From NCBI RefSeq assembly GCF_008831285.2, contig NC_045142.1, positions 8,778,713-8,842,712 on the forward strand: a stretch of 64,000 nucleotides of DNA, given 5' to 3'. A program made the translations under genes and the position numbers. Below, piece after piece: positions 10,900 through 22,760 of this stretch; positions within the stretch are counted from its first letter, which is position 1, and every line of letters begins with the position of its first letter. Origin of the DNA: Nymphaea colorata (taxonomy: Eukaryota > Streptophyta > Magnoliopsida > Nymphaeales > Nymphaeaceae). The notes beneath the pieces were generated by a model, which worked only from the letters and a program-made list of their open reading frames with translations, had not been told where the DNA came from and ran no database searches.

Positions 10900-13800
10900 T
10901 CATAGTGTTTAAAAATACATAAACCAACCACTAAAGTCAAGAACATACGGTTACTTACACTCCATTCATGATTAAGTTGATATGCTAGGGCAAATAACAC
11001 ATCATATTTGGTCTGACTAATGCGTTATGTAGACCGCAATGTTGTTAGTTTGATTTTCATGTGATATTTCCCTTATGTCTTACTGTGTGGATCGCAGTAC
11101 CCGGATGAAGATAGGTGAGGAGCTTAAGCCATGGTGATTCCACCATCAATCCAAGCGCGTGGGGACTAAAGTGCAACCAAAGGAAACATTTGGCAATGAA
11201 TGTAGTAACCTACAGACTTCATATGTTTACCCCCAATCTTTGGGAAAAAAATATCTGAAACAATATGCTATCATTTTCATTGCTAAACGGCCATTTTCAT
11301 TGTTAACGACCATTAAAAACATCTCGTAAATGTTTTATTAATGTGCTTGCTCGTCGTCCATTGACCAACAGGTTCTGGATGATTTACACTTTACATAAAG
11401 AATGAAAAAATCTAAGAATACGTAAATGAGCTAATAAACCAATGAAAATTTATATTTATCTTTTGGTTATAATTTTAAGTGTAGGTCTCATATTTTTAAA
11501 TTTTTTCATATGAATCTGGGCTTGCAAATGACAACTCTGTGCCCTTTTTTCATTAACAAACCATGAAAATTACATACGCTTATTTTTTTCAGTAAAACTG
11601 AACACATCTAAGGTTTTGCTAGATGCACCTGACTTTTTTCTTTCTACTATTTTTTTTTTATGTTTACTTAATGGAAACTGCCTTGGTTCTAAATCTCCCA
11701 AGGGCATGCCCTAATACCTTGAAGGTTTTTGTTTGCTTAAGGGTATATGTAAACCTATGATACATCGTTCAACTTTAGTGTCGTGTTTACCTTTGTTTGC
11801 AGTCCAAAGGAATCAGCAACTACAGGATTTGAACCTCAAATTCTTTTAGTGTAAGCTACCTTGACCATTTGGTTGCAATATGCAACTTGAGGCAACTGAA
11901 TACCAAAGTATATCTTTACCATTTAAGGTCAATTTTCTAAAAGCCGTCTGTACCCTGTCCTTGTTGTCCAGACTGGGGATGTTGTTCTTCATGTTCTCGG
12001 GACATAAGGGGAAGATACCATGTTCCTCGTCACACGGCCACTCTCCCACCTCTTCCACCCTCCTTTTCCGGTATCTCCTCGGCCAAATTTTCTGCCTCAT
12101 CGGGTCCAAACTCCCCAATAAAAAATTTGTTCATCATCATCCCATTCTCGTTGAGGAGTCCGACCATCCCTGACCTTGATGAATAATCTGGAGGCAGCGA
12201 TGGTGGCAGCGACGACAATGGCCATAGGCACAAGATTCGGTTGGTTTCCAACATCGAGGGTGAGATTCATGTGGGGTGGAGAGGATATGCAGGTAAAAGG
12301 CTTCAAGAAGGAGCTGCTATTGAAGACTACTATCCACCATTGATCCCCGATCTTTTTCACTAAACCTTACATTCAAATTAGTGTTCTCAATGTTATGAAA
12401 GTTGCAAAAAAAAAAAGGTGACAAATGAATTTAAAGAAGTTTAAAAAGACAAAGATGAAATATAGCTAATTGGTGGAAACGATTGTAAATATTTCCAATC
12501 TTTTTTGTAAGTTTTGGTGCATCATTTTGATGGTTGTACTTTTCCATATGATGGTTTTAATGTGGAAAGTGATTGAGTGGCACCCTTTGCATGTTTCTAG
12601 TTGAGAATTGAGAATGATTGAATTGGAGCCTTTGAGGAGGTTGGCACAATAGACGGGATAAGGCCAGGTAGGCAGCTTGTTCTCGTTTGAAAATTTTCAT
12701 TCACCAATGCTGGTGGGGGCAGCACCCCAAGGCGCCAAAAGCAGACACCATACTTTAAGGGGATGAGAGGTTGGGTGGGATAATTGATTCTTCCTACTCA
12801 CCCATAGAATTATTGATTTGGAGAAAAAGAAAAAAAAAACATGCATCTAATTCTCACCAAATTGGAGTTTTTAGCTATAGGTTTTATTCAATAGTTGCCA
12901 AGAAAATGTTGTGTTTTCTCCATTCCACTTCACCACCTTTCGCTTGAAGTTTTCTCCAAATCTATTCTCTGGAAACAACGGCCTTGTTGGTATATTTCCA
13001 GACTTTCACATCTCGGGATGAAGACATATTGGTTTGCAGACTTTCTATTATGAGCGGGATCCTGTCCAACCTTCTATCGATGCCCTCATGTCTTCTTCTG
13101 AGAATCTCCTTCACACTTCTGCAGACTCATTCTCAATTAAACCATAACAGTCTCCTGGTACCTGCTTAATTAGGAACTCATTCTTCCAATGATCATGCCA
13201 ATATTTCACTAGTTATCCATTACCAAATGCCAGAAAAGATCTCTCCTCACTTTTTTCCATGCTGCCCAAACATCTTTCCATAAGGTTGCGTTTGATTTCT
13301 ATGGATCTCAAGTCTAAGGGAAACTGAAATCAACGATAGTTGAAGTAAACCCTAAAGATCTACTTAAGGTTTTCCAATCATGTGTTTTTCTACTTGCTTA
13401 TTGCATCATTTTCCTAAAACATGCATATTTCAAATCAGCATGCATTCATATAGGCATTTCTAGGTCTATATTGAAACACATAGTTAATACTTATGCATTG
13501 CTCAACCCTTGATTTGGTTTCTCCTGGTGAGGGCATGAGGAACACCCAAAGCTCGTACCGACAGGTCGGGTCCCATTTCCCATTTCTTTTATCCCATATT
13601 TTAAAACAGAAGCAAGTATATCTTTTCAAGTAAACCATCATTTGTTGTCAAGTTTTCACATATAAACAAGGTTCAACACTCAAATGAAGCTTTGACTAAA
13701 ACAATATGAAGCTCTATTCTTGGGTCAAGGACGGTGAGTTGAGTTCAAGCATGGCTACGCAAGCTTGACTTGTGCTCCGACAGCCTTAGCTCCCTCAAGC

Positions 13801-16800
13801 TCAGCTAATGTGCTCCATTAAGAATAGTAAAATTGTGATTTACATTAATAGCACTCCAGAGCTAGGTTAGCCCCACTTATTTCTGCTCACATCTAGCAGT
13901 TAAGGAAATTAAGTTTGTCATTTTTGGAAATTGTGAATTTCTAAAACCATTAATTGTAAACCATTTGAGATTGTGAAGTCTAAAACGTCCTTTGTCTAGT
14001 AATCCAAGTCAATCTATGAATGTAACTAGACTTGGTTGAAAAGGTATTTAGAGATGCAATCCAGGTGGATCAACATATTGAGAAAGAAATCATGGGAAGA
14101 AAAGATATTAAGAGATAAAATCTAGTTGGCTCAGCAGATTGCAAATGAAACCGTTACTCAGTCGATCGTGTTGCCTAGAAAACATGCATTAATTGAGGAA
14201 GCTGATGGATGCTTTCAACAAGAAAGAGGCAAGTCAATCTGATAACCTTGGAGTGCTGATAAATCCAGCAAAAAAATCTCAAATACTAATGTTAAAAAAT
14301 TTGTTGATGACCATCATGGAAATCTTGTAACCAGCTCTCCTAAAATAAAGTTGAGGACTGAGTTGGCACTCCACTATATTACAAAGAAGCTTGTCACATG
14401 GTATGGCATGGTGGAAGTACCTTTCTCATGTCCTTAGGTGATTCAATCCCTGGAACCACGTGAATATGTTTGTCTTCTCTTTTTGAGCCTTTATTTTACA
14501 TCATTTGCATTTCATCAAGATTCATCCTCTGTAGTTGGTTGAGATTCACCGTCTGCATTTCCTTTGTCCAGAATTGATATGATGAATTCATAAAGAAGCA
14601 TAGAGCATTTAGATTTCTTGATATCTTGATCATGATTGTGGTCTTACCATTAGGTGCCTTCATGCATCAGTACGCACATTAAAGTGGACAAATATTTTAC
14701 AATCTTTGTGTTTTCTTTCCCATTCCTCAAGGCTTTTTGTTGTTCAATTCATTTTTTTTTCCAACAACTTGAAGCTGAAATTGTATATGTTGATGGAATT
14801 CTGGATATTGTTGCTGCTTGGCAATATTGGTTTATGCTTATGTGATCATTTGTGAGGTACATGTCAATAAGCAAGATTCAGATGTACTTGAGACTTGAGA
14901 CCAATAGAAAAATACATTTGCAGCTATTAATATTGAGTAACAAGTTTCAGGAAAAAAATATCCAATCACCACTTGGAACTCTTCTCATGCAATTTGCATC
15001 TCCATGATTGAGTATAAGATGCATAAAGTATTCTTTTGAAGTGGAATAACATATCCAGCCAATAAACTAAAGATATTAAAGAGTAGAACAACTCAGAGTC
15101 TATAAGCCACTGGGCTGTGTTATGTGGTCAGTTCCATTTTCAGCATTATACAAACTATAGTATGACTGTCTTTCTACAAGAACTTGCAAAAGAAATTTTG
15201 GGAGAAAAGAGTTGCTCATATTCTTTGGTGGGTCTACTACCAGAACTTTCATAGTTACAAGAGTCCAAAGAGGATGACTAAGTTTAAAGAAAAGAATTTG
15301 GCCATAAGAAAGTTCCATAAGAACCAAACATTGATTGAATCACAAATAAATTTGCAAATTTGTGTTATCCACTTTATTACAAAAATAATAACAGAAGGGA
15401 AAATGTCATTTCAGATTTTACATACAACAACAACACGGCAAGTGGTTATTTCCCTTTCTCTTGGGACCAACAGAACCCTTCTTGGTTTCTTCCAGCTCAG
15501 TCCTAGTTTTGATCCTCTCCAATATAGCACTCCTCCCATATGGCAATGTCCTCGTCTTTTTCAACAACTCTTTGCCCTTATGATGTACAAGTGTCATTTA
15601 GGAAGGAAAATTTAAAATATGATGGATATCATGGATTTGGAAGTATAAAATACAAAAACATTAATATATATACTTGAAACATCTAACGCGCGTGGAAAGT
15701 TTGGTAATTTTATTTGTGAGAAGGGTAAACTCTTTTTGAAACCAAAAGTTCCCTATGGTCTCTCTCTATGTCTCCCTCTCTTCCCCTCTGAGCACTGTTT
15801 ACTCAAGTTCCAACATATATGGATGATGTTTGACACCAAAGCACTATGTGATTGATGTTTGTTACTATTTCCATTGCCAAATGTGCCTTGATAATTATCT
15901 AACAAAAAAAATTATGACGTGAGTTTTGATACAATTTCATAGATTAAGAATTTCATGTTTAAATGTTTTTAATAGTTCTATATGGAAATGTAGAAATTAA
16001 AGTTACTCAAAATAAAAAGTTTTACAAGCTACTCGTGTGCTTTGATAGTTCTTGAATATGAAAGATTTTTTTCTATCACTGGTACATTTCTTCAATCACA
16101 GCATGCTGCTCACAAAAATTAATGTAGCTAAGTTTATCCCACTTTATTTTATTTTTTAAGAAGTCAAAGTCAGTCTTTTCAAAAAATTATGATTGGATGG
16201 ATGGAATATATTATCACAAGAATGATAGGGGTAGGCAAGCAGCACGCACCCTATAGGTATGGCGCAGTGAGGAGCAAAGAGACCGGGAAGAAAGTGTAGG
16301 CTCTCAGCAAGCAAAGAACCCATTTGAACTTTGGCCTAAACATAGATGAGTGGCAGGAAAGGTTGAATAAATCTTCCCGGCAGCCTCAATCTGTAGGTTC
16401 TTGCATCAGCTCAACTGTTAAAACCTTTTGCTAACGATTAATAACACTATAAACACATCATGTCAGATACCTTGTGCAAAAGAACTTGTTAAAAATTTCG
16501 TTTTCAGGTAAATATGTTTAAAATTCAAATTCTACTCTAAAACTAACTTCCATTAAAGTCTACTACTATACTCTTTGTTGCTATGAGCTGGCTTGGCCTC
16601 AGCTTGTTTAGCGCAATTCCAGTTATGAGCTCTCAGTTCAGCTCACTAGAAAACAACCAAGTTTGGACATGCTAAGATTGGTTCATTCAGCTTATTCACT
16701 TCACCAATGGAACATGAAACAGTGTGTGGAAATTGGATATGGATCAATTCAGATATGACCATAAACTCAAAGATAACTGACCAAGACCCAACCTATTTTC

Positions 16801-17397
16801 ATCCTTGATTAGAGCTGATAGGTCAACCATCTGCCATCCTCTTGACTGTAGCTGCAAATCCCGTAGTCCAGCAGCAAATTGGTAGAGCTGACATCCTCCA
16901 AATCTCCAAATCCTTGTCTTCAACGCGGGTAAGGGACTCGTGGTAGTTAGTACCGCATTCAGGATCCTCAGGGCATCCTTCTTTTCTTTTTCTTCTTTCT
17001 TTTTTTTTTCTTTTTGTGAAAATTAGTGTATGAACCGCTCAATTTTCTTTGCAAAGCGCAGATATCCTGTGAATTTTGTTGTTAATCTGATAACAACTAA
17101 AAGCATCAAATAGTGGCTGGGTAATGATTGAGCCTAGGTTAAACGCAGGTTGAGATGACTGAGGTTAAGGTGCGGGGAGATGAGGCCGAAATGAGTACTT
17201 TTAATTGGAGTTCTGTGATTCATGATGAGAGAATCAGTTATATGTGCATATCATTTTTTGCAATACAAAGATGACATTTCTATAGTTTGTTTAATTTATT
17301 ACAAATACATGCATAACTTCATAGAAAGCCACTTGCCAACGTCACTTACATTAGATTAAAAAAGCAGTTATATATAGTAATGGAGCTAAGTGTGAGC
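10900..17397. other. Long intergenic stretch, no secure gene
   Basis: About 6.5 kb of AT-rich sequence with no recognised protein domain. A somewhat GC-richer patch at 11846-12360 has overlapping short open frames on both strands that break every 70-100 codons; it may be a gene fragment, but I do not recognise it. Patches at 14040-14250 and 15184-15615 also have short frames without family features. No LTR or MITE boundaries were visible. Confidence 0.5.
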
Positions 17398-17414
17398 AAT
17401 CCACAAAAACTTCA

Positions 17415-18207
17415 TTAGAATCCAGTTGAACTTCCAGCCATATCTGTTTGTTCTTCCCCAATCAAAGCAAAGCGAGAGGAGATGACGGATGCATGCCCCC
17501 CTGTGATCACCGCTGCAAGCACTGTGATCAGTAGAGAAATCACCAAAATATAAGGGTGACGGCTGTCATTAATTCCCAGACAAAAACCAAACAATAGCCA
17601 GTGCAAAGAGAAGCAATGCGAATATGATCAGGCAAAAGGCTGCAGTTAAAGGGAAGCAGAGCCAATGTGCGGCCAGCTCCTTCACCAAGGTCACCTGCAC
17701 CAGACTAATTATCCCACCGAACTGGATAGCAATAACTGCCAGTCCCACGGAATCCCAACTAAACCGAGCCACAGAAGGATTGGACGTGGGCAAAGAATGA
17801 GGGGAGCAGGGACACAAAGAGGCAAGCGGCGACAATTGATCGGGGGAGGACGACGAATGAGGGGAGCAGGGGGACAAAAACGCAAGTGGCGAAAATTGAT
17901 CTGGGGAGGACAAAGAATGAGGGGAGCAGGGGGACAAAGAAGCAAGCGGCGACAATTGATCAGGGGAGGACGAAGAATGAGGGGAGCAGGGGAACAAAGA
18001 AGCAAGCGGCGACAATTGATCGGGAGAGGAGAAGATTTGGAGCTGTGAGGAGTTAGGATCCTCTGAGACAGCGCCAGCTTCGAGGTCGTCGGCATTGCCA
18101 CTCCATGGCTTCCATTGAAGACACCGGAGCATGTTCTTCCAGGCCTGAGAGAGCCTCCCACTTCCAGGCAATTTTTCTGAACTATGTTGGTAAGAGCTCA
18201 AACCCAC
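17415..18207 (-). pseudogene. Ser/Pro-repeat membrane protein, left arm of inverted duplication
   Basis: The minus-strand frame opens at 18207 (MGLSSYQHSSEKLPG) and runs 212 codons. Residues about 1-55 are charged. Four near-identical 20-residue repeats of the type SPDQLSPLASLxPCSPHSSS (DNA unit 60 bp, 17791-18030) follow. Then comes a strongly hydrophobic tail (GLAVIAIQFGGIISLVQV, then FCLIIFALLLFALAIVWF) that should span the membrane twice. The frame stops at 17569. A second frame, overlapping from 17606, adds another hydrophobic segment (YILVISLLITVLAAVITGG) and ends at 17415, so the ancestral protein was probably longer and a single-base frameshift has cut it; an unseen intron is the alternative. 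I do not recognise the family. Function unknown. Confidence 0.5.
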
Positions 18208-18303
18208 TCTGTAAAGACTGACAGGTGCCTCGTACGGAATCCCACGGACTTATAATGAAACCCGCTTATAAAAAAGAAACGCACTTATAAGAAAGAAACC
18301 TGC
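17585..18303 (-). repeat. Left arm of large inverted repeat
   Basis: About 715 bp that is the reverse complement of 18322-19000. Pairing runs from CACTGGCTATTGTTT at the outer end, through the Ser/Pro-repeat coding region and the upstream CTCTGTAAAGACTGACAGG block, to GAAACCTGC next to the loop. The main difference near the centre is about 25 extra bases (18260-18290) in this arm. Confidence 0.95.
17791..18030 (-). repeat. 60-bp coding minisatellite, 4 units
   Basis: Four consecutive 60-bp units, each containing GAATGAGGGGAGCAGG and GGCGA(C/A)AATTGAT on the plus strand, encode the 20-residue Ser/Pro repeat on the minus strand. The period is a multiple of three, so unit gain or loss keeps the frame. 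The opposite arm has fewer intact units. Confidence 0.95.
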
Positions 18304-18321
18304 TACACGGTTGCTTCATTT

Positions 18322-19000
18322 GCAGGTTTCTTTTTCGGGTTTCATTATAAGTCCATGGGATCTCGTAAGAGGCACCTGTCAGCCTTTACAGAGTGGGTTT
18401 GAGCTCTTACCAACGTAGTTTAGAAAAAATGCCTGGAAGTGGGAGGCTCTCTCTGGCCTGGAAGAACATGCTCCGGTGTCTTCAATGGAAGCCAGTGAGT
18501 GGCAATGCCGACGCCCTCGAAGCTGGTGCTGTCTCAGAGGATCCTAACTCCTTAGAGCTCCAAATCTTCTCCTTCCCCAATCAATTGTCATCGCTTGCTT
18601 CTTTGTCCCCCTGCTTCCCTCATTCTTCATCCTCCCGCTTACTTCTTTGTCCCCCCTGCTCCCCTCATTCTTTGTCCTCCCTAGATCAATTTTCGCCGCT
18701 TGCGTCTTTGTTCCCCTGCTCCTGCCATTCTTCATCCTCCCTCGATCAATTGTCGCCGCTTGCTTCTTTGTCTCCCTGCTCCCCTCATTCTTTGCCCACG
18801 TGCAATCCTTCCGCGGCTTTTAGTTTGGATTCCGTGGGACTGGCAGTTATTGCTATCCAGTTTGGCGGGATAATTAGTATGGTGCAGGTGGCCTGTGGCC
18901 TTGGTGAAGGAGCTGGCCACACATTGGCTCTCCTTCCCTTTGACTGCAGCCTTTTGCCTGATCAGCATTGCTTCTCTCTTTGCACTGGCTGCTGTTTCTT
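18322..19000 (+). repeat. Right arm of large inverted repeat
   Basis: Reverse complement of 17585-18303, separated from it by only 18 nt (18304-18321). One of its Ser/Pro repeat units is shortened, leaving roughly three and a half. Homology with the left arm stops near 19000, where AAGTGCGTTTC-type sequence takes over. Confidence 0.95.
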
Positions 19001-19004
19001 CTAA
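18393..19004 (+). pseudogene. Ser/Pro-repeat membrane protein, right arm copy, tail frameshifted
   Basis: The plus-strand frame of 203 codons starts MGLSSYQRSLEKMPGSG, matching the minus-strand copy through the charged N-terminus, the Ser/Pro repeats and the first hydrophobic part (GLAVIAIQFGGIISMVQV). After VQV a short insertion (GTGGCCTGTGGCC against GTGACC) shifts the frame. The second hydrophobic segment of the left copy is thus replaced by LGEGAGHTLALLPFD and a Cys-rich end. This copy is therefore the derived, broken one. Either arm could still be transcribed, and a read-through transcript would fold on itself. Confidence 0.6.
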
Positions 19005-19007
19005 GTG

Positions 19008-19053
19008 CGTTTCCTTTTTATAAGCGGGTTTCATTATAAGTGCGTTTCTTATC
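19008..19053 (+). repeat. Short repeat shared with the inverted-repeat centre
   Basis: AAGTGCGTTTC, TTTTTATAAGCGGGTTTCA and TTATAAGTGCGTTTCTTAT here are the reverse complement of the 18247-18295 segment near the hairpin loop. The motif thus borders the right arm on both its inner and outer side and may mark the breakpoint of the rearrangement. Confidence 0.7.
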
Positions 19054-19130
19054 AAGGCGGCTCCAGCCAACCCTATGATGCTGCTGTGAGAGAAGTTCTA
19101 ATCTATGGCAACCCTGGTGACGCACCCGCG

Positions 19131-19760
19131 TTAGTCAACTCGAACACTACTTTGAGGTAGCAAACCCTTCACTAACTCTCCCTTCAATAGTGCATGAAGC
19201 CTCTGGCGTTCAGTGAGTGCATCAGCACATTCTTGGATAACAGGTAGGAAAGGGCTCTGTTGTGGATGTTGTTAACCAATGATAGAAAAATGAGCTGAAA
19301 ACACAAAGATACAACACTAACTATGTTCAGAAACATTTTTGAAATAATACCAACAAAAAAGGGGGACTCCCAGATGAACAGAAAACACAAATAACAGTCA
19401 GCAAGACCTCTAGTTACAAGAAAACAGCAAAACAATCGTGAAAATTGAAATGAACAAAAGCAAATTCCTGATACAAATTTAGTTGGATCTCCAAAGATGG
19501 CAGAACTAAGCAATCTATTTTCTAGAAAAACTCACAGGCAGAGCCATCACGCGCTTGCAGAAGAGTTGCGGGTAGCTGGTGAAGAATCCCATCTTCATCA
19601 AACATATAAGTAGTGTTGATGGAGAGTCGAGGAAAAAGAGAGTGAATGTGAGTAGCGGATGATGGAAGATGAGAATACGATGGTGGACGCCATTGTCAGC
19701 CTTGCTCAAACACCCTGGGTTACCGGAATCCCAGAGAGAGGGAGAGAGACAGACAGAGTG
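19131..19760 (-). other. Possible small minus-strand gene or gene remnant
   Basis: Minus-strand signals look partly genic. A CT-rich leader (complement of 19734-19780) precedes ATG at 19693, opening a 31-codon Ser-rich frame (MASTIVFSSSIIRYSH). A second ATG at 19598 gives MKMGFFTSYPQLFCKRVMAL up to a good donor, GTGAGT (19530-19535). A T-rich, intron-like stretch follows, with an acceptor-like TTTGTGTTTTCAG. Downstream, near 19131-19240, lies a charged, helix-like frame (ECADALTERQRLHALLKGEL). I could not join these into one convincing reading frame, so it may be a decayed gene. The family is not recognised. Confidence 0.25.
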
Positions 19761-20355
19761 GAGAGAGGTTTATCCTCTTCTCATATTAAGCAGAAAGGCT
19801 AGATGTTGTCACGCGGCGATGAGGCAGCGGACTCATAGTGAGACAAAGTTCTCCACATTTCAAATGTAACTTTTCTTCCCTGACAAGATTTTTCCGAGTT
19901 ACAAAAACCCAGCTGAATCGGTCTTACTCGAATCGAATCGATAGGTAAATCATTTTGATTTGGTGATCGATCAAGAATTCTATTATTTTTTAACTTCTGG
20001 AAAATAATTTCAATAAATTTTTTTCATTAATCCTTGAAAACATATTTTTAATTAATTTTGATGATTCATAATTTATCAAAATAAATCGCTCAACCGGGAC
20101 AATTCAGCTCTAAAACAGATTGATAACGTTAGATATTTTAACTTTTCTTTTTATGTTGCCTTGGGAAATTTGTGGCAGTCTCCACCTAAGGCAAGGAAGA
20201 AAAATGTGATAAAAGAACAGGCATGTGTGATAACTCATCCTTGCGTAGGTCATGAAAACTAGAGTTTTTTCACTCCCTTGGAATGCTATAAAAATCCTCT
20301 ATAGACATGTTTTTTCTAAGTGATCAATTCTTTTTTCATTTGGATTTATTCTTTC

Positions 20356-20505
<150 letters not shown>

Positions 20506-21690
20506 GTTGGTATAAACCAAACCACTTAGATCATGGATAAAAACCAAGTTGATATGATTTAAAGTATTTTTTCAATCTAGACTTATTGATATGATCTTAA
20601 GAATGGGTTGATGCTAAATTTATACCAAGTTGATCATTTGTTAAATTTTAATGATGTTTTTATAATAAGAAAAATTAAACTGCCCCCATCACATGATAAT
20701 AAAAAAATAAACTGTTTCCATTAAAACAACTTGAATCAAAGCATGTCTTACATCAAAATAGCCTTTATAAATATATTAAAATGTTTATATTGCATTTGAA
20801 ATAGTTTTTGAACAAAAAATCAGTGGGTGTGGCTTTTACATATATCACTTAAAAGATTATCAATCATCACTAAAGCCATCAAAAACCATCGAACCACTAT
20901 AAACCGTTGTTAGATCTATTTCTCAGGAACGGTCGATCTTCATAACGATGAGTGGGTCACTTTCTCATAAAATCTATTTCTAACCAAAACTCTATTTTTG
21001 CTACTTCGCGCTGCACAAGTTATTTTTTAAAATGCCGGACCTCAATTGCATGAAACCTTCATGAGCACATACTGGCATCATGCATGCACCAGATGAGGAG
21101 AAAAAGTATACTCTCTTAATTCTAGCATCTAGCACCGTATGAAGCCAATGTTTGCTCTCTAATTTTCAAAACTCATCTTTTAAGAATATATGTAATAGAA
21201 ACATCCATTTCTCTGTCACGTTTTAAAAAACACACTTTCTTATTAAGTCTCAGTCATCATGTTGCTGGATTATTATTGAGACCTTGTCTAAGGTATAGCC
21301 TTACAACTGGACCAACTAATTTGATTGAAAAAAACCCCCCATTCATACTAAAATAGACAAGAGTCCTCGATATATCGATGGGAGAAGAAGGAGAAACAAA
21401 GAGCTCTAATCTATAGACAAACCTAAAAATGGCCAACACTATTGATCGGGGTATAACTCAAGTCCGTTAAGGACCCAAGACTATTTTCCGAAAAATATAA
21501 TTCTAGAAAACAAATGTTTGTTTCCTACTTTTCACAAAATAAGATTTCATCTTGTCTCATATTATTCCCATCAAATATTTAATAGAGTCAACTTTCTTGT
21601 GTTCAGATGGACTTTTTATCACAGTTTCTTTGGTGAATGCCAAGGCCGATGCGGGCTTCACAACATAGCAACCGGAGTCTACCTACCACA
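20506..21690. other. Intergenic, no gene seen
   Basis: AT-rich sequence with no recognised domain or repeat boundary before the PMD remnant. Confidence 0.5.
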
Positions 21691-22760
21691 ATGGTACTTG
21701 TCATGGTACCCCACCCTTAAGTATATGTTTCCAGACCACTTGGAGAATTGTGGGCTTGGAAAAGCAGTCAGCTTGGCGACCCAACCTATCAATGGTAGTT
21801 TGGACCATGCAATTGCAGAAAGGTGGAATCCAAGAACCAACATGTTTTGGTTTTCATACCCTTGATGAGTTTTTCCAACATTATAGAACTCTCTGAGCCG
21901 GAAGACGGTCCTAAAGCCCCGATTGAAAGTTAGTTCTTCATCAACCAAGAAGTGAATTTTTGAGGTGATGTGGAACATCACTAGAAAAAGGAGTTGGTCA
22001 CTTCAGGAACAAGATGAACATCAATTCATTCAATTGGAGAGCATCAAGAAGAAACTCTCTGAATATGTCGATCCAACCACCTTATCTAACAATACTTTTG
22101 ACAAGTGTAGGAACTCAATGATGATGTGTATCGTTGGACTTATCTTCTTCTACAATAATGATAAAAACATGGCTCTCAGGTTGCTCGCCTCTTTAGAAAA
22201 TGGGGATACATTAAGGTCCACCATCGATCAATCGCCATGGTAGTTCTTACCCTCCTATATGGAGGGTTGTCCAACTTTTCAATCGAAGATGTCAATTACA
22301 TTGAAGGATGCATCTTCACCATACAGTGTTGGTTCTACAAGCATGCACGACCACAACCTAGTCATTTTAAGAATCCCAACAAAAGATTGTTCAATGCAAA
22401 ACATTATCGAGGAAAAATGAAGGAAGTTGATGAAGAAAACATCATATGAGATTTTTTTGACAGAGACATTGTCAAAATCAAAATCCACACACAACCCGGA
22501 CAGAGTTTGTCTACTCTTAGGCCCTTATTTCCCAGTAGAGTACCATCCAGGGCGCTGTCTCTGCCAATTCTCGTAGCGGATAAGGTAGGTCCATGAGTTC
22601 CAATCCGGGGGGGTCATCGTGAAGCGCAAGCTATGTACTCCAGAGTGGTCCGAAACATATGCCTTAGCCCAACAACAATGGGGCCATTTCGCTCACGGCT
22701 ACCTTGTCCTTGATTCAACCATGGGTCTCGATTATGGCAAATGGTAGGAAGCTACCCATC
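21690..22760 (+). pseudogene. Plant mobile domain (PMD/MAIN-like) gene remnant
   Basis: The translated plus strand shows, in order, the hallmarks of the plant mobile domain. First is a LDHAIAERWNPRTNMF block at about 21790-21845, corresponding to the family's ALVERWRPETHTF motif. After two in-frame stops (TGATGA near 21863) and a stop-containing gap comes RNSMMMCIVGLIFF (22110-22160), corresponding to the LYLLGxxLFPD segment. Next is YIEGCIFTIQCWFYKHARPQP (22290-22360), the family's GGCLTLLQxWAWxRxP-RP segment. A weak YFPVEYHPGRC (22530-22560) may match the later HPDRVxRQFG motif. A frameshift lies near 22240. PMD proteins occur in Mutator and Ty3-type elements and in host silencing factors such as MAIN. 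This copy cannot encode a full protein. Confidence 0.6.

Noticed and set aside
11846-12360. Overlapping 60-97 codon frames on both strands
   Set aside because: Possible gene fragment, but no family is recognisable and no exon borders are convincing; left as intergenic.
17665-18161. Other-frame products of the 60-bp minisatellite (Arg/Gly-rich and Pro/Leu-rich)
   Set aside because: All frames of a repeat with a period divisible by three stay open; only the frame with upstream N-terminus and hydrophobic tail has protein-like structure.
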